Positions 1-10,364 of a stretch of DNA of 64,000 bases are shown here, piece by piece; positions within the stretch are counted from its first letter, which is position 1, and each line of letters begins with the position of its first letter. Position numbers and translations under genes: made by a program. The notes under the pieces were generated by a model, which saw only the letters and a program-made list of their open reading frames with translations, had not been told where the DNA came from and did no database searches. The DNA comes from Hortaea werneckii (taxonomy: Eukaryota; Ascomycota; Dothideomycetes; Mycosphaerellales; Teratosphaeriaceae): NCBI GenBank assembly GCA_037044905.1, contig JBAOKB010000071.1, positions 496,001-560,000 on the forward strand, in the 5' to 3' direction.

Positions 1-651
1 GCACTATAAATACCTGCTATCTCATCTCCATTCTCCAGACTGATATTGACGTTGCTCTGCGATAACATGCTGGGGTTTGAACATGTCTTCATGCACGCGC
101 AGTCGCGGTGAGGTGCAGAACGGGGAGACGCGTTCGCGCTTGCTTCGGCAGTTGCCGTTGAGACTTCGAATGCTGAAAAGAGGAGAGGCCATACGAGTGA
201 GGCCCAGTGAGAAAATAATTAAATGATACTACCTCACAAGATATGTCGTCACAGGGAGATGTACATTGATGATCAAATTCATTCAAATATCTAAAGTAAG
301 CGATTGTAGATAAATTGGTATTCAAAAGATAACGTGCCTCCCAAGTAAAAGCAAGCAAGTAACAAGCCGCGTCATAAAACAAAGCACTAATTCAAAAAAG
401 CTGCCAACAACGCCATCGTGACCTCTCCTTCGTGAAGTTCATTACTTTTTCCACCCTCCGCCATGTTCCCGGGGTCGTTCAGGGCCTCGAATCGTACAAC
501 ATGTCGCCTCGCCGAAACTTGCTTGCACCTTGCTCGCTGCTCATCGCTATGCTGTCTATCGTGTCTCGGAACGCTGCAAAAAGGGTATCTGGCAACGAGG
601 GTATCGTTCGCAAATCGAAAGTGAATAAATTAGAATGTTGAATTAAGCCGC
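1..651. other. gene-free left flank, 3' side of glutamate synthase
   Basis: No open frame here has convincing protein composition, and no RNA gene was recognised. The right part probably contains the 3' untranslated region and polyadenylation signals of the minus-strand glutamate synthase gene, whose stop codon lies at 652-654. Short frames at 89-382 (minus) and 432-641 (plus) look like chance. Confidence 0.5.
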
Positions 652-3600
652 TTATGCAGCAGCGGTGATGAGCTCCGAGGGTGCACCGTTGGCCTTGTGC
701 AGGAGCTCGTACGGCGGCCGCTTGACGATACCGCCGGTGACTGGGAGCTGGGTGCCCATGCCAGTCAGGAAGGAGTCAACATCGCGAGCAGCCATGCGAC
801 CCTCGTTGATGCCCCAGACGATGAGAGACTGGCCACGACGGCAGTCACCAGCCGCGAAGACACCCTCGATGTTGGTGTTGTAGTGACCCGCTGGCGTCTT
901 GATGTTCTTGCGGGCGTCCTTCTCGATGTTGCCACCCATGACCTTGTCCTCGGGGCCCAAGAAACCCATCGACAGAAGGACCAGGTCAGCTGGGAAGTAC
1001 TCTTCAGTACCCTCGAGCTTCTTCATGTCCCAGCCGCCAGTGGCAGACTTCGTCCACTCGACACGGATAGTGTTGATACCCTTGACCTTGCCACTTCCGT
1101 CGTCGACGAAGTCAGTGGACATGACACAGTACTCACGCGGGTCACGTCCCATGTGGGTCTTGACCTCAGAGTGACCATAGTCCACACGGTAGATACGCGG
1201 CCACTGCGGCCACGGGTTGTCGCGGGCACGCTCAGCTGGAGGCTGAGGAAGCAGCTCGAAGTTGACAACCGACTTGGCTCCGTGACGAACAGAGGTACCA
1301 ATGCAGTCGTTACCAGTGTCACCACCACCGATAACCACAACGTGCTTGTCCTTGGCAGAATGTACGAGCCGTCTTCAAGCTCGGAGTCGAGAAGGGACTT
1401 GGTGTTGCGGTGCAAGAATTCCATGGCGAAATGGACTCCGTCAAGGTTCCTGTTCGGAATAGGCAAGTCACGAGCGACTGTGGAGCCCGTTGCGATCACC
1501 ACGGCGTCGTTGCTGCCGCGGAGAGAGTCGAGAGTAAGATCACCCTCGCCAATGGTCATCCCCGGCTTGAAATTGATGCCTTCTGCCGCCATAAAGTCCA
1601 CCCGGCGCTGGACGACATTCTTGTCGAGCTTCATGTTGGGAATTCCGTACATGAGCAGACCTCCAATGCGGTCCGAGCGTTCGTACACTGTTACCTCATG
1701 GCCGGCCTTGTTGAGCTGATCGGCACAAGCCAAACCAGCCGGACCAGAGCCAATGACGGCAACCTTTCTGCCGCTACGCCACTGAGGCGCCGATGGCACC
1801 ATCCAGCCCATCTCGAATCCACGGTCAATGATGGCGCACTCAATTGATTTGATGCCCACAGGGTCCTCATTGATGCCAAGAACGCAAGCGCCCTCGCAGG
1901 GAGCCGGGCAAACGCGCCCTGTGAACTCGGGGAAGTTGTTTGTCATGAGCAGGCGGTTTAGGGCGTCCTTCCACTGGTTTTGGAACACCAATTCGTTCCA
2001 TTTCGGGATGATGTTGGAGATCGGGCAACCCGTGTCGGACTGGCAGAAAGGTACACCGCAGTCCATGCAACGAGCGGTCTGGTACTTAAGCTCGTCCTCG
2101 TTCAGACGCGAAGACAGCTCCTGCCAGTCGCGAGTCCTGGTCTTAGCACTGCGGTACTTCTCGGAGCGGCGCTGGTACTTCATGAAGCCACGGGTCTTGT
2201 CGAGGACCAACTGAGAGCGCTTCTTCTCGGCCGCGCCATCTTGAATACTCTCCTCAATGTCCGTGGCATCGCTCTTCTTGTGAGCCTTGGCCTCCTTGTT
2301 AGCCTTCTCCTTGCCGGCTTCCTCGTGCAGGTCGCGCACGGCCTGGCCAGGCAAGATTGGGAGAGTGTACTCCTTCTTCTTGGCCTCGGCAGCCTTGGCA
2401 GCCTCCTCCTCAAGGACCTTCTTGTAGTCTGTCGGCATGACCTTGACGAAGCGAGGCAAGGCACGGTTGAAGTCGAGCAGCACACGGGCGGCCAATTCGG
2501 AGCCGGTGTAGTGGTGGTGATCCTCGATAAGACCGCGAACAAAGGCGATTTCCTGCGGGTCTTCCAGGCTCATGATCTCAACCATCTCCTGGTTGACCTT
2601 GCTCTCAAAGTCCTGGTGGAGATCCAAGATGTAGGCAATACCGCCAGACATACCAGCACCGAAGTTACGACCAGCGCTGCCAAGACAGATGACACGACCG
2701 CCAGTCATGTACTCACAGCCGTGGTCGCCGAGGCCCTCAACAACTGCGGTCACACCGGAGTTACGGACAGCGAAACGCTCAGCAGCCGCACCACGGAAGA
2801 AGCAGGTACCACTGGTGGCTCCGTACAAGCAGACGTTACCAATGATAACGTTCTCCTCGGCCTTGAAGACGGCAGACCGTGGTGGGTAGACGATCAGGCG
2901 ACCACCCGACATCATCTTGCCGACGTAGTCGTTGCAGTCACCCTCCAGCTCGAGCGTGATACCTGGCGCAAGCATAGCACCGAAGGATTGACCGGCAGAG
3001 CCCCTAATGTTGGCGTGAATGGTGTCCTGAGGAAGGCCCTTCTCGCCGTAGCGCTTGCTGACCTGGTATGACAACGATGCACCCAGAGCGCGGTCGGTGT
3101 TGACAATGTCGCACTCAATGCGGCACGGCAGACCCTTCTCCAGAGCAATCTCGGACTCAGCAATGAGCTTGTTGTCCAAGCGCACGTGAAGCCTGTGGTC
3201 TTGCTTCCTGACGTTGTAGGTGGCAACGCCGGAACGGAGGGTGTGTGCGGGCGTGAGAATCAGCGACAGGTCAATGTTCTCCGTCTTAGCGCTCTTGAGG
3301 TCCTCGCGAACCTTGAGGACCTCACAGTGACCAACCATCTCGTTGACAGTGCGGAAGCCCAGCTTAGCCATGATGGCACGGAGCTCGTTGGACAGGTAGT
3401 AGAAGAAGTTGATGACGTGCTCCGGAGTGCCCTTGAACTTCTTCCTGAGCTCAGGGTCCTGGGTTGCAATACCAACAGGGCAAGTGTTCACTATATAATT
3501 AGTTAGTGGATGTGATATAGGAGGTTTAGGCGTTCCAGGAAAAGACTTACAGTGACACTTCCTCATCATAATACAACCCATGGCGATCAAAGGAGCGGTA

Positions 3601-6600
3601 GCAAATCCAAACTCCTCAGCACCAAGGAGACAAGCAATCGCAATGTCTCTACCCGTACGGATCTGGCCGTCAGTTTGCACCACAACACGACCACGCAAGT
3701 CGTTGAGCACGAGCGTCTGGTGAGTCTCCGCAAGACCCAACTCCCATGGCAGACCAGCGTACTTGATACCAGTCCAACGAGAGGCACCGGTACCACCATC
3801 GTGACCGGAGATCAAGATGTGGTCGGCCTTGGCCTTGGCGACACCAGAAGCGACAATACCAACACCGGTCTCCGACACCAGCTTGACTGAGACACGGGCG
3901 CGAGGGTTGGAGCACTTCAGGTCGTAGATCAACTGCTTCAGATCCTCGATGGAGTAGATGTCGTGGTGCGGTGGAGGGGAAATCAGGCCAACGCCTGGCG
4001 TGGAGTGCCGAGTGCGACCGATCTCCTTGGAGACCTTGTGGCCAGGCAGCTCACCACCCTCACCCGGCTTAGCACCTTGCGCCATCTTGATCTGGAGCTC
4101 ATCGGCATCGGCAAGGTAACCGCTGGTCACACCGAAACGACCGGAGGCGATCTGCTTGATGGCGGAGCGCATGGTGTCGCCGTTGTCCATAGGCAGACTG
4201 CGCTCTGGGTCCTCACCACCCTCTCCGGTGTTAGACTTGCCACCAAGCCTGTTCATGGCGACAGCAAGTGTCGAGTGAGACTCCATAGAGATGGAACCGT
4301 ACGACATGGCGCCGGTGACGAAACGACGAACGATCTCAGTCCAGGGCTCAACCTGGTCGATCGGGATCGGGTTGCAAGCCTCAAAGTCGAAGTCGAGCAG
4401 GCCACGCAGGGTGCAGTTCTTAATCTGCTCGTACTCGGACTTGGCGTATGCTTCATACGACTTGTCGTTGTTCATGCGCACAGCATCTTGGATGTTTGCA
4501 ATCGAGGTAGGGTCGTTGACGTGTGGCTCGCCACCGTCACGCCAGTGGTACTCGCCAGTTTCGGCCAGGCCGGGAATCTCGAGGATGTTGCGGCTCGGGT
4601 AGCCCTTTTCATGGATAGCGAAGGCGTCCTGGGCGATCAAGTCGAACGTCATACCCCGGATACGGGTGGCAGTGCCAGTGAAACAGCGGTCAACGACGGA
4701 GTCGTCAATACCCAGGGCTTCGAAGATCTGAGCACCCTTGTATGACTGAAGAGTAGAGATACCCATCTTACTCATGACTTTCAGGATACCGCCGTCGCAA
4801 GAGTGCTTGTAGTTGCCAATCAGAGTTTCCTTGTCAATCTTCTTCCTGATTAGGCCCTCGCGGTCAAGCTTGAGGATACACTCAATGGCAAGGTATGGGC
4901 AGATCGCATCGGCACCGTAGCCGACGAGAACGCACATGTGGTGCACCTCACGAGCCTCAGCAGTCTCGACAACGAGAGCAGCTTGAGAACGCCAGCGGTT
5001 GCGAACCATGTGGTGGTGGACCATACCAGTCGCCAGCAGAGAGGAGACGGGCACCCGCTCAGCAGATGTGTTTCTGTCTGAGAGGACGATGATCTTGTGG
5101 CCGTTCTCAATTGCAGCGGTACAGGCATCGTTGATGCGGTCCAATGCCTCCACGTAGCCTGCAATACCATCAACCTTGGGGAAAGTGATGTCGATAGTAG
5201 CAACGCTCCAGTCAGGGTGGACTTCGTTGATCTTCGCCAAAGCGTTGAATTCCTCGATGGAGAGCATTGGCGAAGGCAGGTATAGCCTGTGGCACTGCTC
5301 CTTGTTCATCTCGAGCAGGTTGCCCTGAGGCCCGACGTATGAGCCAAGGGACATGACGACTGCCTCTCGGATGGGGTCAATAGGTGGGTTGGTGACCTGT
5401 GCGAACAGCTGACGGAAGTACTCGAACAGAAGACGAGGTTGCGCAGCCAGACAGGCGAGCGGGGCATCGTTGCCCATGGATCCAAGAGCTTCCTTTGAAT
5501 CAGCAGCCATGGGCGCGAGCAGCAGTGTGACCTGCTCCAGAGAATAGCCGAAGGCCTTAAGTCTCGGGTCTTCTTGAAGAATGGGCGCCGTGAGGGAGTG
5601 TGAGAGATCAGCACCCTTGGCCACAAGCTGGTCGTGGATCTTGGGCATCAGAAGAAGCTGAGAGTCAAGCCAAGATCTGAAGTCGGCGCGCTGCGACACA
5701 GTGCGCTTCAGCTCTGCGTCGTCGATGATTCTGCCGGCCTGGGTGTCGACAAGCAACATACGACCGGGCTGCAGTCTACCCTTCTGCACAACTGAAGAAG
5801 GCTCGACGTTGATTGTGCCAACCTCAGAAGCACAGATGATTCGGTCATCATCCATAACATAGTATCGGCAAGGCCGGAGACCGTTTCTGTCCAAGTTGGC
5901 ACCGCAGTATCGTCCGTCGGCAAAAGTGAAGAGTGCGGGACCATCCCACGGCTCCATCTGGCAAGCGGCCCACTCGTAGAAGGCCAGCTTGGCTGGATCG
6001 ATGGAGGTGTTCCCTTGCCATGCTTCCGGCACCATCAGCATTACGGCTTCGGGCAGCGAAAGGACTCCGTTGATCGTGAGCAGCTCAAGGACATTGTCGA
6101 AAGCCGCGGAGTCGGAACCACCGTCCTCAATGATTGGGTAAAGCTGCTCGAGCTCGTCACCGAAGAATTCAGACTTGAGGACTCCCTCTCTTGCGCGCAT
6201 CCAGTTCTTGTTGCCTCGTAGGGTGTTGATTTCTCCGTTGTGGGCTGCCCATCTGAGTGGCTGAGCTCTGTCCCAAGACGGGAAGGTGTTCGTAGAAAAG
6301 CGCGAGTGGACAAGAGCAAAGTGGCCCTCGTAGTCGACGTTGACCAGGTCGTGGTAGTAGTCGTAGACCTGGCTGGGAGACAGCTGGCCCTTGTATACAA
6401 TGTTCTTGTTGCTCAATGAGCACAGGTAGAACCAGTTGTGCAAGCCGATGGTGTGTGTAGCCCGCTTTCGCAGGACGTAAAGCTGCCGCTCAAAGATGAT
6501 CTCGTTGTATTTCTCCTCAAAGTCCGCAGCCGGCTCGTTACCTTCGCCGTAAGCAGACTTGGTCACAACGAAAGGCTGGAGAATGACAGGCTCCCGTGAC

Positions 6601-7151
6601 TTGGCGGCAGGCCCCAGCAACGTGCTGTCCTTGGGTACCTCTCGCCAGCCAAGTACCCTCAAGTCAAGCTCGCTCGCAATGTTCTCGAACACATCAAGCG
6701 TGTCCTTAAGCGTCTCCTCTTCTGGCTTGAAGAAGAGGTTACCAGCCGCGTACTTTCCAAGCGGTGGCAACTTTATCCCTTGCTCCAGTTGGAAGTTCTT
6801 GAGGAAGAATCGGTGTGGTATGGAAGTCATGACGCCAGCGCCATCTCCGTCTCGTGCATCTGAACCTACGGCACCACGGTGTGTCATGTTGCAGAGCAGA
6901 TTTCGCGCGTCGGTAACGATCTTGTGGCTGGGCTTGCCTTTGATGTGCGCAGCGAAACCTACACCGCAGGCATCCTTCTCGAGAGATGGGTCGTAGAGAC
7001 CCTGCTTCTTGGGCAGCGCGCCCGCCCAAGATCCGTTCTCAGCGTCATCCTCGTACGGATAGACGCTGTACGTCTCCTGTTCCTCGTTCATTTCTTCGAC
7101 TTGCTCGAAGCGGTGCTCTTCTACATGGTCGGCGAACGAGACTTGACCCAT
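652..7151 (-). CDS. GLT1: NADH-dependent glutamate synthase (GOGAT), with one apparent single-base frameshift
   Basis: Makes two glutamates from glutamine and 2-oxoglutarate, the second half of ammonium assimilation. From the N-terminus it shows a short propeptide, then the class-II glutaminase nucleophile Cys at about residue 62 (KDACGVGF). A central and FMN-binding synthase domain follows (GGKSNTGEGGEDPE), then the 3Fe-4S cysteine cluster (MRKCHLNTCPVG) and the glutamate-synthase glycine-rich domain. The small-subunit-like part has CMDCGVPFC and CPAPCEGAC cysteine clusters, an FAD fold (VIGSGPAGLACAD) and an NADH fold (VVVIGGGDTGNDC). One 60-base intron at 3491-3550 splits the Fe-S cluster codons. 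Near 1360 the frame breaks: EDGSYI continues in the next frame as SAKDKHVVVIGGG, as if one T were missing. With the intron removed and one base restored the protein is about 2146 residues, the normal fungal length. The frame break is more likely an assembly indel than a real lesion. Confidence 0.95.
3491..3550 (-). other. stop-free 60-base intron in GLT1
   Basis: On the minus strand the donor is GTAAGT and the acceptor TATAG. Removing it joins TGT-CAC-T to TG-AAC-ACT-TGC and restores the conserved CHLNTCPVG of the iron-sulphur cluster. The intron is a multiple of three and has no stop codon, so an unspliced message would stay open and add 20 residues inside the cluster. Confidence 0.85.
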
Positions 7152-9591
7152 CCTATCGGCAACAAGCCGAGTCTCTTAGTCTATGTGTGTAGCTGCAGAC
7201 GCGAAGATGGTTGCGAAGGGTCGTAGTCGTGATTAATTTCGTCTCGGTCGTTTGATGTCGCAGTCAGAGATTGAAGGGCTGGATGAAGAAGGTCAAGTTA
7301 GTCTAGAGATCTAGTTGTCGAGTATGCAAAGTGTGAAAGCCCTCGACGGAAGTTGAAGATCAAGTCCGCGGTCGCTTGGAGCAGCGACCCGTGAATGCAA
7401 GGAGTTTCACATGCAATTGCGTGGCTCGACCCGTGATGCGCAACACATTAACCAATCTTCGAGCAGTGATCCACACTAAGTAGTCGTGTCGTCAACGGCA
7501 AAAGCGAGCGATCAATGGGCCAAAAGCAATGAAGCATACGCCGTTGCACCCTTATCGATGTGCAATATGGGGGAAGCTTTTAATCTTCGTGGGGTCCCTT
7601 GGGTGGATGGACTCGGCAGCTACGAGAGCTGCTTTACTAGGGAGCAGCAGCAACGACTCACCTGCGCTGGAACGGTGCTTCCAATGAGTGAGGAAGACTT
7701 CTCGAAGGTTGGACTGTCTGTCAGAGTTGAGGCGGAGGGTGCGGACGAGCGAGAAGGGGAGAGTGTTTGGGAGGCGAAGGCGGGTTTTCTTTGCTGCCCA
7801 GCGCCCGCCGGTGGAGATTCTCTAGCGCAGAGGATGAGGATAATTGCACTCCACTATTCGTCCGTTCTAGCCTGGAAGACGGGAGAAAGACACCAATTTA
7901 ACGACTCGGCAACAGCACCTGCGACGTCGACGACGACCTTGGTTCTTTTTCGTGTTCAATTACTCTCAATAGCGACCATATGTCTTTCTACCGCAACACA
8001 ACAATTTCAACCATGAGCTGCGCACGGACAAACTAAGTTGCGACCGAGGCGACTCAAAATGGTCAGCATCACTTTTCCCACCCGATATCGGCTCGCTTGT
8101 GCATGTCCTCAGGTAGCGCATTTTACCGCATCGCGGCTCATGAACCCTTCAATGCCGTCCTTCTGAACATGTTATTACCCGTGTTCGATGCATCCCTCCC
8201 CTGGTATACTTACTAAAGCAAAAATTTCCCAGAGCTGCTGGCTGCAGCCTGCTGTCACAAGCAACGCCTTCCACCCACAACGTCGGACCCTGCCTCTGCT
8301 ACCCCAAACGTGCCAATTTAGCCTCGCAGCTCACGTCCTGCACTTCTGACCGCTGGGTCTTCTGATTTGCTGAGTGAATCTACAAAATCCGGCCGTGACT
8401 TCACGCCGCCGCGCCCGCACCGCCGTACCGCGAGATCTGCCGGGTCAACCGGATTTCGCGCGCTGTGATTCGCGGGTTCGCCGCCGAACACGCAACGCTT
8501 GAATGGAAGTGTTGACGGGCAAGCTGCGAGACTGCTGGGGTTAGCCGGACTCAATCTTTGGTGTCAACGCTGCCTTATCTAGCCCTGCGCCGCTTATCCA
8601 AGCCATGTGATTTGTCCGTCCCTGGCGTTCGGTACAGCCTACTGCGAGCTCGTATGGTAGCCCCGTGTGGAGTACAAACAGCGTGTCACCTCGCCGGGCT
8701 TTTGACGTTTCTAGCAAGACGACTTCGCGTCGGTCCCAGCGCCCCCCATCCGTACCCGGCATAATCCGCCTCTGTCGGCGGCAGGTCATGTGCACCCTCG
8801 CATGTGACATGCAACTTGTTGATAGTCTTTCTGCACATGCCAGATTAGCTCTCCGCTTGCATTTTGCCTTCACCGACTCGCCGAGTTGTCGCCGGCGTAG
8901 GACGGTAGCCATCTGGATGGACTTGTTCTGCTCGAGCGACTGTCTTCCGGATAGATTCGGAGCGGGTATTGCTGTTGAGGCGGAGGGTTCTGGTCCCGCT
9001 GACGCCGACACGGGCAAGCAAACCAGCGTATGAATGGCAGTCATGGGCTCGCGAAAGAATACTCCGACGGTAAAGCCATCACGTCGAGCTCTACCTAGGT
9101 AAGGATGTTGAGAGGTTACACCTCAGGCATCTCCTCTAACAGTGTAATGAACGGCCTTGCCCATCATGATATGCAATTGTACTACCCAGCTCAAGCGAGT
9201 GTCGCCCACGATGGCCCTTCAGAGGCGTATCGGAATTGATACTCCTCGTGGAAAAGTTTTGTTCAGGGAGAAGACCTTTTCATTATTTTCATTTTGGCAG
9301 CTGTCGCCATCTGCCGAGATCGATTCACATCTTTTGGCGTACTCAGCGGCGCTGTCTGCTGCCTTTCAACTACATACGCTCTCTTCGACGGCGTCTGAGC
9401 CGGCATAAATTAGCCACGCCCCTCGCTCAGACAATGTCAACTTATCCTGCGCAGGACGCGAGGTAAGTTGCTTTCAGAAAGACAGAGCAATACCATACTC
9501 AGCTCTCCCATGGCCTGCAGCATGTAGACTGTCCACTTGTTCGTAGGTAATGCCAACTCTTATTCTTGGAGCTGTGCAGTTCGGTATGGAC
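7152..9591. other. long intergenic region between GLT1 and CHZ1
   Basis: The left end is the promoter and 5' leader of the minus-strand GLT1 gene. Open frames at 7486-8016 (plus) and 8541-9044 (minus) have poor protein-like composition and no recognisable motif. A start-like ATG near 8060 followed directly by a GT dinucleotide was considered, but no downstream exon could be supported. The rest holds nothing I can name apart from the palindrome at 9092-9101. Confidence 0.5.
9092..9101. repeat. palindrome TACCTAGGTA, copy 1 of 3
   Basis: A perfect 10-base palindrome in intergenic DNA. The same ten bases occur again at 38357-38366 and 45332-45341, also outside coding regions. Confidence 0.6.
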
Positions 9592-10039
9592 TTAGTTGTC
9601 TTTCATCTCTTCATCTTCATAGTCATCATCATCGTCTTCGTCATCATCGTCCTGGTCCATCTGCTTGGCGGCTTCGGCGTAGTCGATGGTCTTGCCGCGA
9701 GTGCGTGAGCCCATGATGTTGTCGGAGTCGATCTCCTCCATGTTGTCCTCATCAGGCTCCTCGACCTCGGCATCTCCCTAACGATAAAGTCAGCTGCGAG
9801 CCCTCAATTCGCTCAACGGTGCGCCTATGGGCCCCAAATGTTTGCGCTATCCTCTCCTTAAAAGGCCAGACAAAACTTACCTCCTCCTCACCGCTTTCCT
9901 CACTGTCGTCGACAGGCATTTGCTCCGCAGCCTTGCCCTTGCCCTTGTCAAGCTTCTCAGGGGTTTCGCCAGCCATGGGGGTGTCTACATTCTCTTTGGC
10001 AGCCTGCGCGCCGTTGTTTGCGTCGTTGATGTTGCTCAT
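9592..10039 (-). CDS. CHZ1: histone H2A.Z-H2B chaperone CHZ1
   Basis: Small acidic nuclear chaperone that hands H2A.Z-H2B dimers to the SWR1 remodelling complex. Two exons, 9881-10039 and 9592-9777, flank a 103-base intron (GTAAGT donor, CTGAC branch, TTAG acceptor) and give 114 residues. The N-terminal half is charged (DKGKGKAAEQ, then DDSEESGEEE). The C-terminal half carries the conserved CHZ motif (DNMEEIDSDNIMGSRTRGKT, then IDYAEAA) and ends in a long Asp/Glu tail before MKDN. Length and order match the family. It is transcribed divergently from CTF4, with 325 bases between the two start codons. Confidence 0.9.
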
Positions 10040-10364
10040 CTTTGTTGTTGGTAATTGGGTGTTGTAATGGGTGCCTCCCGAAAATCGCGGATGTCGGGAT
10101 CGGTTCTGATATAGAAGAGAAAGTGCCGGCTTGATCAGGCTGCTTAGAACGCAGTCAACTCTTTACAAAAGATGTGTAAGGTGAGGCTGTTCCTGTTTTT
10201 GTGCTAAATGTTTTGGATGTTTCGGCGCTGAAGTGGGCGGTTGCCGCTACTTTACGCGCTTGGCCCGAGCGCCCGCGTTTCGCACACGCGAGACGCGTCT
10301 CCTGGACTACATCTTCTCTTTTGCACTGTCAACTAGACCAAGGCGGTGTTAGACTGCGAGAACC
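10040..10364. promoter_or_regulatory. divergent promoter CHZ1 / CTF4 with an MluI-box-like site
   Basis: This 325-base gap separates two start codons facing apart. It contains ACGCGT at 10293-10298, 67 bases upstream of the CTF4 start, and a related ACGCGC about 45 bases further upstream. ACGCGT is the core recognised by the yeast MBF (Mbp1-Swi6) factor at S-phase genes, and CTF4 is a replication gene. The regulatory role is inference. A hexamer of this kind is expected many times by chance in 64 kb. Confidence 0.4.

Noticed and set aside
1980..3071. Long plus-strand open frame (363 codons) antisense to GLT1
   Set aside because: It mirrors the conserved glutamate synthase frame and has Leu/Val/Thr-rich composition typical of a shadow of a GC-rich gene.
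7486..8016. 176-codon plus-strand frame upstream of GLT1
   Set aside because: No motif, no splice partner, no family resemblance; lies in the GLT1 promoter region.
8541..9044. 167-codon minus-strand frame
   Set aside because: Arg/Ser/Cys-rich random-looking composition and no recognisable domain.
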